Positions 6,632-11,473 of a stretch of 11,473 nt of DNA are shown piece by piece. The notes under the pieces are model-generated. The model did not search any database, was not told the origin of the DNA, and was given only the letters and a program-made list of their open reading frames with translations. Numbering within the stretch: position 1 is the first letter of the stretch; each line of letters opens with the position of its first letter. The position numbers and the translations under genes were made by a program. Source of the DNA: Candidatus Nitrosopolaris rasttigaisensis (lineage in GTDB: Archaea; Thermoproteota; Nitrososphaeria; Nitrososphaerales; Nitrososphaeraceae); the NCBI GenBank assembly GCA_933226995.1, contig CAKOFP010000225.1, positions 1 to 11,473 on the forward strand. The letters are read 5' to 3'.

Positions 6632-7657
6632 TCATTTGAAACTTGATATTGATTCTGAAGTACGGTAAGCTATCGAATTATTTTGAGGCAACTTTTTCCT
6701 TAATTCCTGGGTTCTGTTTCTGATGGTTACTTCTGTTACTCCTGCAGCTGTCGCAAGATCACTCTGAGTTCTATGTTCATTACTATCTCTATTATTCATG
6801 GACGATATGTAAAGCACCGATGCTGCCAGCCCCATGGGATCTTTTCCTGCAGCTAACTCATTCTCATTAATCTTATACATCAAATCGATTGCTTTTCGTT
6901 TTGTTATCTCGCTTAGATTAGCCTTATTTGCAACTCTTACGATGCACTTTATAGGATCCAGTACTGGGATTTTAAGCTCGAGTTTCGATACTATAAATCT
7001 GTAGCTTCGTGCAAGATCTTTACGTTTAATATTGCTAATTGCAGAAATATCTTTTAGTGTTCGAGGCATTCCAATTTCTCTGCACGCAATATATATACTC
7101 GCAGCTAATATTGCAGAAGTTGTCCTACCACGTACCACTCGTCTTTCCTGAGCTTTTCTATAGATATATGCCGTCTTCTCTATTATTGCATCTGAAAGCC
7201 CGAGTTTAGCTTTCAATATATCAAGTTCGGAGAAAGCCTGTCTAAGATTTCTAGCAGCAGGAGTATGAATCTGTGTCCTATAATCCCATATCTTTAGTCT
7301 CTCCATTGTAGAACGCACTGTTGGGTCTATTTTGCCTCCGCTAGCGTCTTTATCTGTTCTTCCTATGACTGTGAAAAGCCCCATATCGTGACGAGCTAGC
7401 GAACTCGGAGTACCAGTCCTAGCTTTATCATTAAACTCCTCAATATTGAAAGCACTCCATTCGTGGTTTTGATCTATGTTATTTATCTCTAGTATGGCAC
7501 CGCACTTTTGACAAATAGTCTCTCCTGAAGAGGAGTCAATGACAAATAACTTTTGTTCCTTGCTACCACAAGATGGACATTTAAGAACACCTGTTACAGT
7601 TCTTTCTGTTTCACTATCAACGACATCGGGTACAGAAAGATTTACCGTAGCAATCAT
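6632..7657 (-). CDS. Transcription initiation factor B (TFB/TFIIB), 341 aa
   Basis: TFB bridges TBP at the TATA box and RNA polymerase during archaeal transcription initiation. The N-terminal zinc ribbon has C27-x2-C30 and C49-x2-C52. The B-reader/linker region follows with HEWSAF (65-70) and RTGTPSSLARHDMGLFTVIG (80-99). Two cyclin folds cover about 125-225 and 232-325. The second contains the helix-turn-helix QSDLATAAGVTEVTIRNRTQ that contacts the BRE. Length and all core motifs are normal, with a 26-residue N-terminal extension before the ribbon. The ATG at 7657 is fixed by an in-frame TAG immediately upstream, and GGAG (7665-7668) lies 7 nt before it. Thaumarchaea usually carry several TFB paralogues, so this may be a specialised copy. 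The long leader and overlapping upstream ORF suggest it is regulated. Confidence 0.97.
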   Translation of the reverse strand: MIATVNLSVPDVVDSETERTVTGVLKCPSCGSKEQKLFVIDSSSGETICQKCGAILEINNIDQNHEWSAFNIEEFNDKARTGTPSSLARHDMGLFTVIGRTDKDASGGKIDPTVRSTMERLKIWDYRTQIHTPAARNLRQAFSELDILKAKLGLSDAIIEKTAYIYRKAQERRVVRGRTTSAILAASIYIACREIGMPRTLKDISAISNIKRKDLARSYRFIVSKLELKIPVLDPIKCIVRVANKANLSEITKRKAIDLMYKINENELAAGKDPMGLAASVLYISSMNNRDSNEHRTQSDLATAAGVTEVTIRNRTQELRKKLPQNNSIAYRTSESISSFK

Positions 7658-7743
7658 CTATTGTCTCCACGCATCGCAACTTCAATAATGGAAGTTACGA
7701 TTATTATTTTCCTGTTCATGGTAGTTAAAGTCTGTTTTACCAT
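7654..7743 (-). CDS. Upstream ORF overlapping the tfb start (29 aa)
   Basis: On the minus strand an ATG at 7743 opens 29 codons, encoding a basic peptide with a hydrophobic centre (MNRKIIIVTSIIEVAMRG). It ends in a TGA at 7654-7656 that shares ATGA with the tfb start codon at 7655-7657. The ATG lies about 20 nt downstream of the TATAAT in the 7761-7773 element, so it would be at or near the transcript 5' end. This is the classic arrangement for translational coupling, in which ribosomes finishing the short frame restart on tfb, helped by the GGAG at 7665-7668. Whether the peptide itself matters is unknown. Confidence 0.45.
   Translation of the reverse strand: MVKQTLTTMNRKIIIVTSIIEVAMRGDNR
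7678..7696. promoter_or_regulatory. Inverted repeat in the tfb leader
   Basis: AACTTC (7678-7683) and GAAGTT (7691-7696) are perfect 6-bp arms around a 7-nt centre, 21-39 nt before the tfb start codon and inside the upstream ORF. As RNA it can form a hairpin near the tfb ribosome binding site; as DNA it could be a dimer-binding site. Confidence 0.4.
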
Positions 7744-7760
7744 TAAATTGATTTTTCCAG

Positions 7761-7773
7761 ATTATACCCAAAT
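7761..7773 (-). promoter_or_regulatory. Leftward copy of a TATA-containing 13-mer (tfb promoter candidate)
   Basis: Read on the minus strand this is ATTTGGGTATAAT, identical to the rightward copy at 7868-7880. TATAAT lies about 20 nt before the ATG of the 29-codon upstream ORF. Its use would give tfb a leader of roughly 80-100 nt, long for an archaeon whose transcripts are mostly short-leadered. Confidence 0.45.
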
Positions 7774-7867
7774 TTAGTCCAAATCTTGACACGATAAATG
7801 ACACTGTTTAATACACTACCACGACCGCAACTTGAATTTGATTTAAAAGAGGCTATATGATGAGTTG

Positions 7868-7889
7868 ATTTGGGTATAATTTGGGTATT
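7868..7889 (+). promoter_or_regulatory. Rightward copy of the same 13-mer, with an 11-bp direct repeat
   Basis: ATTTGGGTATAAT (7868-7880) is the exact reverse complement of 7761-7773. It overlaps a second partial copy, ATTTGGGTATT (7879-7889). The TATAAT centre is about 28 nt before the ATG at 7906, ideal spacing for a leaderless archaeal gene. The 7774-7867 segment between the two copies shows no gene. Confidence 0.5.
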
Positions 7890-7905
7890 TTGTTAAATAT
7901 TCGAG

Positions 7906-8040
7906 ATGAAAAAATACTATTTGTTAGCTAGTATAAGATCATCAAAACAACTAAAGGATTTGGTATGTAGACGGCATTCCGATGGTGATAGTGAATCTCC
8001 GTATAGAGAGCACATGAGCACCATAACCATATTAACATAG
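7906..8040 (+). CDS. Small ORF divergent from tfb (44 aa)
   Basis: The ATG frame encodes a 44-residue basic peptide starting MKKYYLLASIRSSKQLKDLV, with CRRH in the middle and a Ser/Asp-rich stretch. It has no known domain; a single Cys (C21) does not suggest metal binding. The strongest support is the TATA-like 13-mer placed 28 nt before the start. Just past the stop, a second frame (8046-8174) continues with Cys-rich sequence. The two could therefore be one gene split by a frameshift, the junction lying near 8005-8040. Confidence 0.4.
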   Translation: MKKYYLLASIRSSKQLKDLVCRRHSDGDSESPYREHMSTITILT

Positions 8041-8045
8041 CAACA

Positions 8046-8174
8046 TTGAATTCAGCCTATTCTAATGCTAATACGACTCCTAAACCTTGGTGCGAACCTT
8101 GTCATGCGAAAGATAATTTACAGGTGATAGAGAAGACGATCACTAACTGGGCTGCTTGCCCTTATCTATGTTGA
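8046..8174 (+). other. Cys-rich open frame, possibly the distal part of the 7906 gene
   Basis: A frame open from about 8006 has a possible TTG start at 8046 and ends with TGA at 8172-8174. It contains KPWCEPCHAKDNLQVIEK and NWAACPYLC, giving C-x2-C followed by C-x3-C. The WCxPC pattern superficially resembles a thioredoxin active site, but the chain is far too short and lacks the fold. It may be a zinc-binding tail or a remnant. Confidence 0.25.
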
Positions 8175-8182
8175 GACTATTC

Positions 8183-8189
8183 AAGGAGG
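8183..8189 (+). promoter_or_regulatory. Strong Shine-Dalgarno-like AAGGAGG
   Basis: AAGGAGG sits 7 nt before an ATG at 8197. It is the best ribosome-binding match in the window, unusual where most genes show none, and suggests that a translated gene started here. Confidence 0.45.
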
Positions 8190-8196
8190 CAAAATA

Positions 8197-8440
8197 ATGA
8201 ATAAAGTAACTTCCTTGAAGCTATTTGACAAGCATAAAACAAGAAATAGACTTTCGTGACCTACAGGTGGAAAGAACAAGTGCGTATGTAGAACGAAAGG
8301 AAAACGAAGGCAATCGCGACTACAAAATCAATAACACCCGATTTAGAGAAGAAAATAGACATATTAACTGCCGGTGCTCTACGATTCTTTAATTCCATTT
8401 TCAGACAGTCGGCTGTTCATCAAAATGCGTACGTTCATTA
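8197..8440 (+). pseudogene. Probable decayed gene behind a strong ribosome-binding site
   Basis: The ATG at 8197 gives MNKVTSLKLFDKHKTRNRLS and then a TGA at 8257-8259. A second frame, 8219-8392, is open for 58 codons with DLQVERTSAYVERKENEGNR and NNTRFREENRHINCRC. A third frame, 8288-8440, contains EKKIDILTAGALRFFNSIFR. A strong Shine-Dalgarno feeding a 20-codon frame that gives way to protein-like sequence in another frame suggests a frameshifted gene. No family is recognised. The minimal alternative is a genuine 20-residue peptide. The rest, 8441-8620, shows nothing. Confidence 0.35.
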
Positions 8441-8620
8441 GCTGATTGGAACCTTCAGCCAGCTCCAGTTAACAAGAAAATGACTACTTCCCACTATTAG
8501 ACAATTCAAATTAATGCATCACATTAGATAATTCCTTAAATGACTTGATGTTCTTGCTAAATGAAGTACTCTACGCGAGTAGTCATACAACTGTGATTGT
8601 CTTTCTCTTTCTGGATCAAA

Positions 8621-8657
8621 ATAAGGTAGCGACATTAGCGGCCATATGCTACCTTAT
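8621..8657. repeat. Perfect 10-bp inverted repeat upstream of the cupin gene
   Basis: ATAAGGTAGC (8621-8630) and GCTACCTTAT (8648-8657) are exact reverse complements separated by 17 nt. The repeat lies 51-88 nt before the cupin start at 8709. It could be an operator for a dimeric regulator, an RNA hairpin, or the terminator of the decayed gene to the left; no T-tract follows. Confidence 0.6.
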
Positions 8658-8708
8658 GCAAGGACCAAACGCTTAAAGTAAAAGTATGAACTACTACTAA
8701 ATGCCAAT

Positions 8709-9064
8709 ATGGCTAAAATGCAGAAAAAGAGTCTCAATCCACGAGTCGAAACACATCCGTTTGATAAAGGTAAGGTCGAACTAGCAAATTTGAGTGACGT
8801 CACGATTGGTAAGGCAACTCTTGAACCAGGACGGAGTTGGGAAAAATGTGTCAAACCAGTAGTTAAAATCAATAGTCGTCAGCCTCCATATACTCAGTAT
8901 ATAATTTCCGGAAGAATCAGAGTGAGAATGGATGCCGGAGAAGAAGAGTTGGTTCTGGCGTTGTCGGTGTAGTGCCACATGGGTATAACGGACGGATAGT
9001 TGGAAATGAACCTCTTGTCTCAATTGACTTTACAGGAATGAAAGAATATGCTAAGAAGCAATGA
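8709..9064 (+). pseudogene. Cupin-domain protein broken by one frameshift
   Basis: The start (MAKMQKKSLNPRVETHPFDK) and barrel sequence (ATLEPGRSWEKCVKP, YIISGRIRVRMDAGEEELV) match small single-domain cupins of about 118 residues. Frame one stops at 8972. The rest of the domain continues in the next frame as SGVVGVVPHGYNGRIVGNEP, then LVSIDFTGMKEYAKKQ and TGA at 9062-9064. Adding one base near 8948-8957 restores LGSGVVGVVPHG in the expected G-x-G strand turn. The first cupin motif lacks the usual histidines (SRQPPYTQY), so metal binding was probably lost. Recent inactivation or a sequencing error both fit. Function of the intact family is unknown small-molecule binding. Confidence 0.75.
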
Positions 9065-9085
9065 ATGTAACGTATTGGTAGACAA

Positions 9086-9646
9086 ATGCAACGTGGTTAT
9101 ATTATTTTAATTACTGGCGCTGCCTTTCTAATTACAGGTATATCTGTTTCAGCGATATGGACTACTTCTTTAGTTGGCACAATAACGCATCAAAACACAA
9201 TTCTAAATGTTGTCTCAATTAATCCTTTAGGAGCAGTAAATGCAATTACCCAAATAAGTGATATAAATCATCCTTTATCTTTAGTAATACATTTAGAATC
9301 AAATGGAAATCATCCCCTAAGAGAAACAGTCCGAGACCCTAATGGACAGATAATATCGGCTAATGAATTCTCAAATCAATTCTTGACTAGATTGAAAACA
9401 GACGTTGTAGGAAAATACATCCTCACTATCAATAATCTAGGAAATAACCCTGTTAGTGTTGGTATATTGTTTGGTAATCTTCCTTTCGTAGGTCAAAATA
9501 ACCAATTTAATGTAAATTTATTTAGTGGCATAGTAGTAGGGGGAATCCTAATTATTTTTGGAATCATTGTTCTGATAACAGGGCTTATAGTAGTTATATT
9601 GGATAGACGAAGAGGCGTAAGAGCAAAACCGACAACAACCACATGA
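9086..9646 (+). CDS. Membrane-anchored GOLD-like (emp24/p24-type) protein (186 aa)
   Basis: The protein has an N-terminal transmembrane segment (5-26), an extracytoplasmic beta-rich domain (about 33-143) and a second transmembrane segment (146-172), followed by a short basic tail (DRRRGVRAK). The domain contains DPNGQII (84-90) and TDVVGKYILTINNLGNNPVS, the G-x-Y-x-L-x-I-x-N-L pattern seen in GOLD/emp24-type beta sandwiches. Thaumarchaeal proteins of this layout are, from memory, often labelled emp24/gp25L family, though the distance to eukaryotic cargo receptors is large. The role is probably structural or ligand binding at the cell surface. It begins 21 bp after the cupin frame ends, so it may have been co-transcribed with it, and is followed by a terminator-like hairpin. 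Confidence 0.75.
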   Translation: MQRGYIILITGAAFLITGISVSAIWTTSLVGTITHQNTILNVVSINPLGAVNAITQISDINHPLSLVIHLESNGNHPLRETVRDPNGQIISANEFSNQFLTRLKTDVVGKYILTINNLGNNPVSVGILFGNLPFVGQNNQFNVNLFSGIVVGGILIIFGIIVLITGLIVVILDRRRGVRAKPTTTT

Positions 9647-9660
9647 AACAATTTGTCTGG

Positions 9661-9690
9661 CAGTTATGATAACTGAGAAATTTTTTGTTT
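9661..9690 (+). terminator. Hairpin plus T-tract terminator
   Basis: CAGTTAT (9661-9667) and ATAACTG (9669-9675) are perfect arms around a single G, followed after five bases by TTTTTTG and more T. It begins 15 bp after the stop of the GOLD-like gene. Archaeal polymerases terminate on T-tracts, so the T6 run is the key element and the palindrome may be accessory. Confidence 0.55.
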
Positions 9691-9887
9691 CGTCAACACA
9701 ATAGCTAATATTTATTTTCTACAATGACTTCATTCCTAATGTTTTAGTATAGTATGTACATCCATATCTCGTTGATTAGCTCGTAATGTAAAGATATTCT
9801 GCAGCTTTGCTACTCATGCAAAAAGCCATATACGTTCGAGCTAAGCGTCTATCTAGGACGGAATTTATTTCAATTTATTTGACACCA
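9691..9887. other. Spacer without a supported gene
   Basis: No credible gene is present. A minus-strand ATG at about 9820 opens only 13 codons (MSSKAAEYLYITS). The A+T-rich stretch has scattered TATA-like words but no start at a suitable distance. Confidence 0.4.
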
Positions 9888-10076
9888 TTATCTAAGAAAT
9901 TTCAACACAACTCCTCGAGTCGCTGTATATTCAAAATGATAATATTCATCATATGAGATTGGTAACGATTTGATTCCATTATCATTGCATATAGGACATG
10001 CCTTGTAAGGAAAGTCGTCCATGTTATCCATCGTATCAATAAAAGAGGCACACCAAAAATATGTCTGGCATATCAA
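9888..10076 (-). CDS. Small Cys-containing zinc-type protein, start disturbed (about 62 aa)
   Basis: The frame encodes C-x5-C (C3 and C9, ICQTYFWCAS) and a CPIC knuckle (C27, C30), then ISYDEYYHFEYTATRGVVLK. This layout recalls small thaumarchaeal proteins with C-x2-C-FWCAS and a later CPxC followed by a LPIS segment. Here one expected Cys would be Tyr6. The only starts in frame are TTG at 10076 or ATGs at 10031 and 10022, which would remove the first Cys pair. An ATG at 10102 in the neighbouring frame (MNQSREDIS, stop at 10073-10075) would join perfectly if one base were added near 10076, giving DISLICQ. The gene is therefore either TTG-started or frameshifted. Function unknown. Confidence 0.45.
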   Translation of the reverse strand: MICQTYFWCASFIDTMDNMDDFPYKACPICNDNGIKSLPISYDEYYHFEYTATRGVVLKFLR

Positions 10077-10098
10077 GAAATATCTTCGCGAGATTGAT

Positions 10099-10305
10099 TC
10101 ATCTTTTTTTCTCCCTCTTTGATTGAGCTATCGCACCCTGTTCCATATTCTGACTTGTAGCCTTTGTCAGCTCTTCTGTTTGCAGTATCTCGATAGGGAG
10201 TACCTCAAAGATAGATGTCATATTGTATCTGTACATAAAAAGAATGAGGGGAATATAACTGACTTCAAACATGCAGGCTATACACACTATATGTCTTTTA
10301 GACAT
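10099..10305 (-). CDS. Possible small protein overlapping the zinc-type ORF (68 or 40 aa)
   Basis: From ATG 10305 the frame gives 68 residues, of which the first 28 are hydrophobic and Cys-bearing. From ATG 10221 it gives 40 residues beginning MTSIFEVLPIEILQTEELTK and ending in a Lys/Arg-rich tail (SKREKKR). The shorter form is better composed and has TTTTTATG about 20-25 nt upstream as a TATA-like box. Its TGA (10099-10101) overlaps the ATG of the next frame (10100-10102) as ATGA, the spacing of coupled genes. No domain is recognised. The plus-strand frame at 10123-10320 is treated as its shadow. Confidence 0.35.
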   Translation of the reverse strand: MSKRHIVCIACMFEVSYIPLILFMYRYNMTSIFEVLPIEILQTEELTKATSQNMEQGAIAQSKREKKR

Positions 10306-10404
10306 GTTCGTTCTGGTTGAAGCTAATGAATCTTATTTTCCGTGCTTAAGGCAAATAATAACTAACTTTGAATGCACCATATGACTACACATTCAACTTT
10401 CATC

Positions 10405-10536
10405 TCAGGCTTTATGGTATACTTTCATAATACAAATGGTATACGAGTAACCACTCTTATTAATCGCGGCGTCAATCTGTGGCGATAATACTACTATTGT
10501 AATTACAATCGCTACTTCGCGTATATGAGGACATCC
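10405..10536 (-). other. Open frame without a start in the 10321-10610 spacer
   Basis: The minus strand is open for 43 codons, with a hydrophobic run (EVAIVITIVVLSPQIDAAIN) and a TGA at 10405-10407. It has no start codon. It could be a remnant of a membrane protein or chance. A 9-mer, ATGGTATAC, is repeated within 10410-10450. The rest of 10321-10610 holds the palindromes listed separately. Confidence 0.2.
10482..10512. repeat. Palindrome ATTGTAATTACAAT inside GCGAT/ATCGC arms
   Basis: ATTGTAATTACAAT (10496-10509) is a perfect 14-bp palindrome. It lies within a wider pair, GCGAT (10482-10486) and ATCGC (10508-10512). This is the shape of a homodimer operator. It is about 145 bp upstream of the reductase gene, rather far for direct control. 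Confidence 0.5.
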
Positions 10537-10539
10537 TCA
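10526..10539. repeat. Perfect palindrome TGAGGA-CA-TCCTCA
   Basis: Six-base arms surround a 2-nt centre, 17 bp after the neighbouring 14-bp palindrome. Two different perfect palindromes this close suggest a regulatory patch, though no bound protein can be inferred. Confidence 0.5.
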
Positions 10540-10610
10540 CTAACGCACAGTCGTGTTATAGCTATTATTCACCGATGATTAATTATTCTTCGAATGCGAC
10601 CTAGAAATAG

Positions 10611-10634
10611 TTTTTATTCATATTTTTATTCATA
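10611..10634 (+). promoter_or_regulatory. Duplicated 12-mer promoter element before the reductase gene
   Basis: TTTTTATTCATA occurs twice head to tail (10611-10622 and 10623-10634). The second copy runs into TACATT, and its TATA-like core is about 20-28 nt before the ATG at 10654. One or both copies may act as TATA box; the duplication could give two start sites. Confidence 0.5.
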
Positions 10635-10653
10635 TACATTACGTTCATAATCC

Positions 10654-11175
10654 ATGAGAAAGATAAAGCTGTTTATTGCATCCAGCTTTGATGGATATAT
10701 CGCTAGGGAAGATGGAAGCGTAGATTGGTTGTTTACTGATAATGATTATGGTTATTTGGAATTCTACGACTCAATAGATATCGTGCTGATGGGCAGAAAG
10801 ACTTACGATAAAGCTTTGGATTTCGAAGAGTATCCCTTCAAGGGCAAAAAGAATTACGTATTCAGCCATAATGCCAGCGTCAAGACTAAAGATAAAGATG
10901 TAGAATTCAGCTCTGACATAGTAGGGTTTGTAAGACATCTAATTAGATTGAAAGGCAGGGATATTTGGCTCGTAGGTGGATCCGATATCATTTCCATATT
11001 TTTGAATGCCAGCCTAGTAGACGGAATTATTTTATCTATTCATCCAATAGTCCTTACAGAAGGCATTCCACTTTTCAAAAACGCTCAAAGGCAGTTGAAT
11101 CTAAAATTGTTAAAATGCAATTCTTATGAGAGTGGATTGATACAGTCACACTATGAGGTCGAGAAACAGGATTGA
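10654..11175 (+). CDS. RibD C-terminal/DHFR-fold reductase family protein (173 aa)
   Basis: This protein has the dihydrofolate-reductase-like fold shared with the reductase domain of RibD, and is likely an NAD(P)H-dependent reductase of unknown substrate. The fold motifs appear in order: KLFIASSFDGYIA (5-17), the short DWLF segment (24-27), VLMGRKTYDKAL (44-55), IWLVGGSDI (104-112, the glycine pair at the nucleotide site) and LSIHPIVLTEGIPLF (127-141). Length equals stand-alone members such as YwjB/YyaP-type proteins. It is not RibD itself because the deaminase domain is absent and no riboflavin gene is nearby. Nor is it a clear folate DHFR. The start is the ATG right after the duplicated TATA-like 12-mer. 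It is probably a single-gene transcript. Confidence 0.92.
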   Translation: MRKIKLFIASSFDGYIAREDGSVDWLFTDNDYGYLEFYDSIDIVLMGRKTYDKALDFEEYPFKGKKNYVFSHNASVKTKDKDVEFSSDIVGFVRHLIRLKGRDIWLVGGSDIISIFLNASLVDGIILSIHPIVLTEGIPLFKNAQRQLNLKLLKCNSYESGLIQSHYEVEKQD

Positions 11176-11209
11176 GTCTCGAATAAACAATGCTGAACAT
11201 TATTCCATG

Positions 11210-11227
11210 ATTTATGGCATTTATGGC
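11210..11227. repeat. 9-bp tandem repeat ATTTATGGC x2
   Basis: Two perfect adjacent copies, followed by ATG, lie 35 bp after the reductase stop. It looks like a slippage duplication. Confidence 0.75.
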
Positions 11228-11473
11228 ATGAAATGATAATAAATTAGCAATTGAAAACATTTGATCATATCTTTCTTTTCGATCGACAGCGACATGCTCT
11301 CAGTTAAAGCCAGAAGAGTCACGAAATATCACCATATGAAAGAGTAGAAAAACTTCAGGACAGAAAGGTCGTCACTTTTAATATTATGAACCCTTATCAC
11401 CAACTTCATACCAAGTTAAGAGTGTCCATTATGAACTTCATAATAAATATGAACAGAATGCTATAAAGAGTAC
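11228..11473. other. Gene-free right edge
   Basis: No frame longer than about 40 codons with a start is present on either strand. The stretch contains a palindrome at 11428-11444 (listed separately) and a TATA-like TATAAAG at 11462-11468, which may belong to a gene beyond the window. Confidence 0.4.
11428..11444. repeat. Palindrome ATTATGAA-C-TTCATAAT
   Basis: Perfect 8-bp arms flank a single C. Half-site-like words recur nearby (ATTATGAAC at about 11384-11392, ACTTCATA at 11403-11410), so the palindrome may be the best of several related sites upstream of a gene outside the window. Confidence 0.5.

Noticed and set aside
7553..7777. 74-codon plus-strand frame
   Set aside because: Antisense to the tfb zinc-ribbon region and leader; Phe/Ile-rich with no start signal.
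7761..7880. Inverted 13-mers as ends of a 120-bp miniature transposon
   Set aside because: No target-site duplication is visible outside the arms, and both arms sit at promoter distance from starts, which explains them better.
8046..8174. Thioredoxin-like WCEPC motif
   Set aside because: The frame is only about 43 codons and lacks the fold and downstream cis-Pro; the motif alone is not evidence of a redox enzyme.
8654..9023. Two minus-strand frames (8654-8872 and 8781-9023)
   Set aside because: Both are antisense to the cupin gene, whose domain is clear on the plus strand.
11075..11260. 61-codon minus-strand frame
   Set aside because: Antisense to the end of the reductase gene with no protein-like composition.
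1..11473. CRISPR array, tRNA, rRNA, transposase or integrase
   Set aside because: No regularly spaced repeats, cloverleaf-like sequences, rRNA segments or recombinase motifs were seen on either strand.

Overview
The window looks like chromosomal DNA of an ammonia-oxidising archaeon of the Nitrososphaerales (Thaumarchaeota/Nitrososphaerota), perhaps close to Nitrosocosmicus or Nitrososphaera. The DNA is A+T-rich and genes are separated by long spacers. One gene encodes an archaeal transcription factor B (TFB). Several proteins match my memory of lineage-typical small families: paired-CxxC zinc proteins, four-helix membrane proteins and GOLD-like anchored proteins. Possible TATA-like boxes lie 20-40 nt before many starts. 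The taxonomic call is an inference; no rRNA or marker gene is present.

Layout, left half. Positions 1-483 hold no supported gene, but a nested inverted repeat sits at the left edge. A 70-residue phasin-like small protein (484-696, -) is divergent from a secreted NodB-type polysaccharide deacetylase (867-1826, +). A small two-CxxC zinc protein follows (2149-2481, +). Positions 2482-3378 contain only short open frames, a few of which may be gene remnants, and a 14-bp tandem duplication. Next come a four-helix membrane protein (3379-3888, +), a decayed second copy of the zinc-protein gene (3981-4081, +), a VOC/glyoxalase-fold protein (4243-4629, +) whose gene looks richer in G+C than its surroundings, an unrecognised 132-residue protein with a TTG start (4900-5298, +), a broken frame (5308-5670, +) and another four-helix membrane protein (5741-6274, +).

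Layout, right half. The TFB gene (6632-7657, -) is preceded by a 29-codon upstream frame that overlaps its start as ATGA. About 100 bp further upstream, two copies of a TATA-containing 13-mer face outward. One points at the TFB leader and the other at an unlisted 44-residue ORF (7906-8040, +). Decayed or very short frames follow to about 8440, then a 10-bp inverted repeat and a cupin gene broken by one frameshift (8709-9064, +). A membrane-anchored GOLD-like protein (9086-9646, +) ends at a hairpin with a T-tract. On the minus strand two small frames overlap as ATGA (10305/10221 to 9888), the second a possible zinc protein with a frameshift near its start. A RibD/DHFR-fold reductase (10654-11175, +), with a duplicated 12-mer in its promoter region, and a gene-free tail with a palindrome close the window.

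There is no obvious multi-gene operon or defence system. Most genes appear to be single transcription units. The notable themes are gene decay (at least two homology-supported pseudogenes) and the unusual leader and promoter arrangement around the TFB gene. Short open frames of 40-55 codons are expected by chance in DNA of this composition, so those entries carry low confidence.
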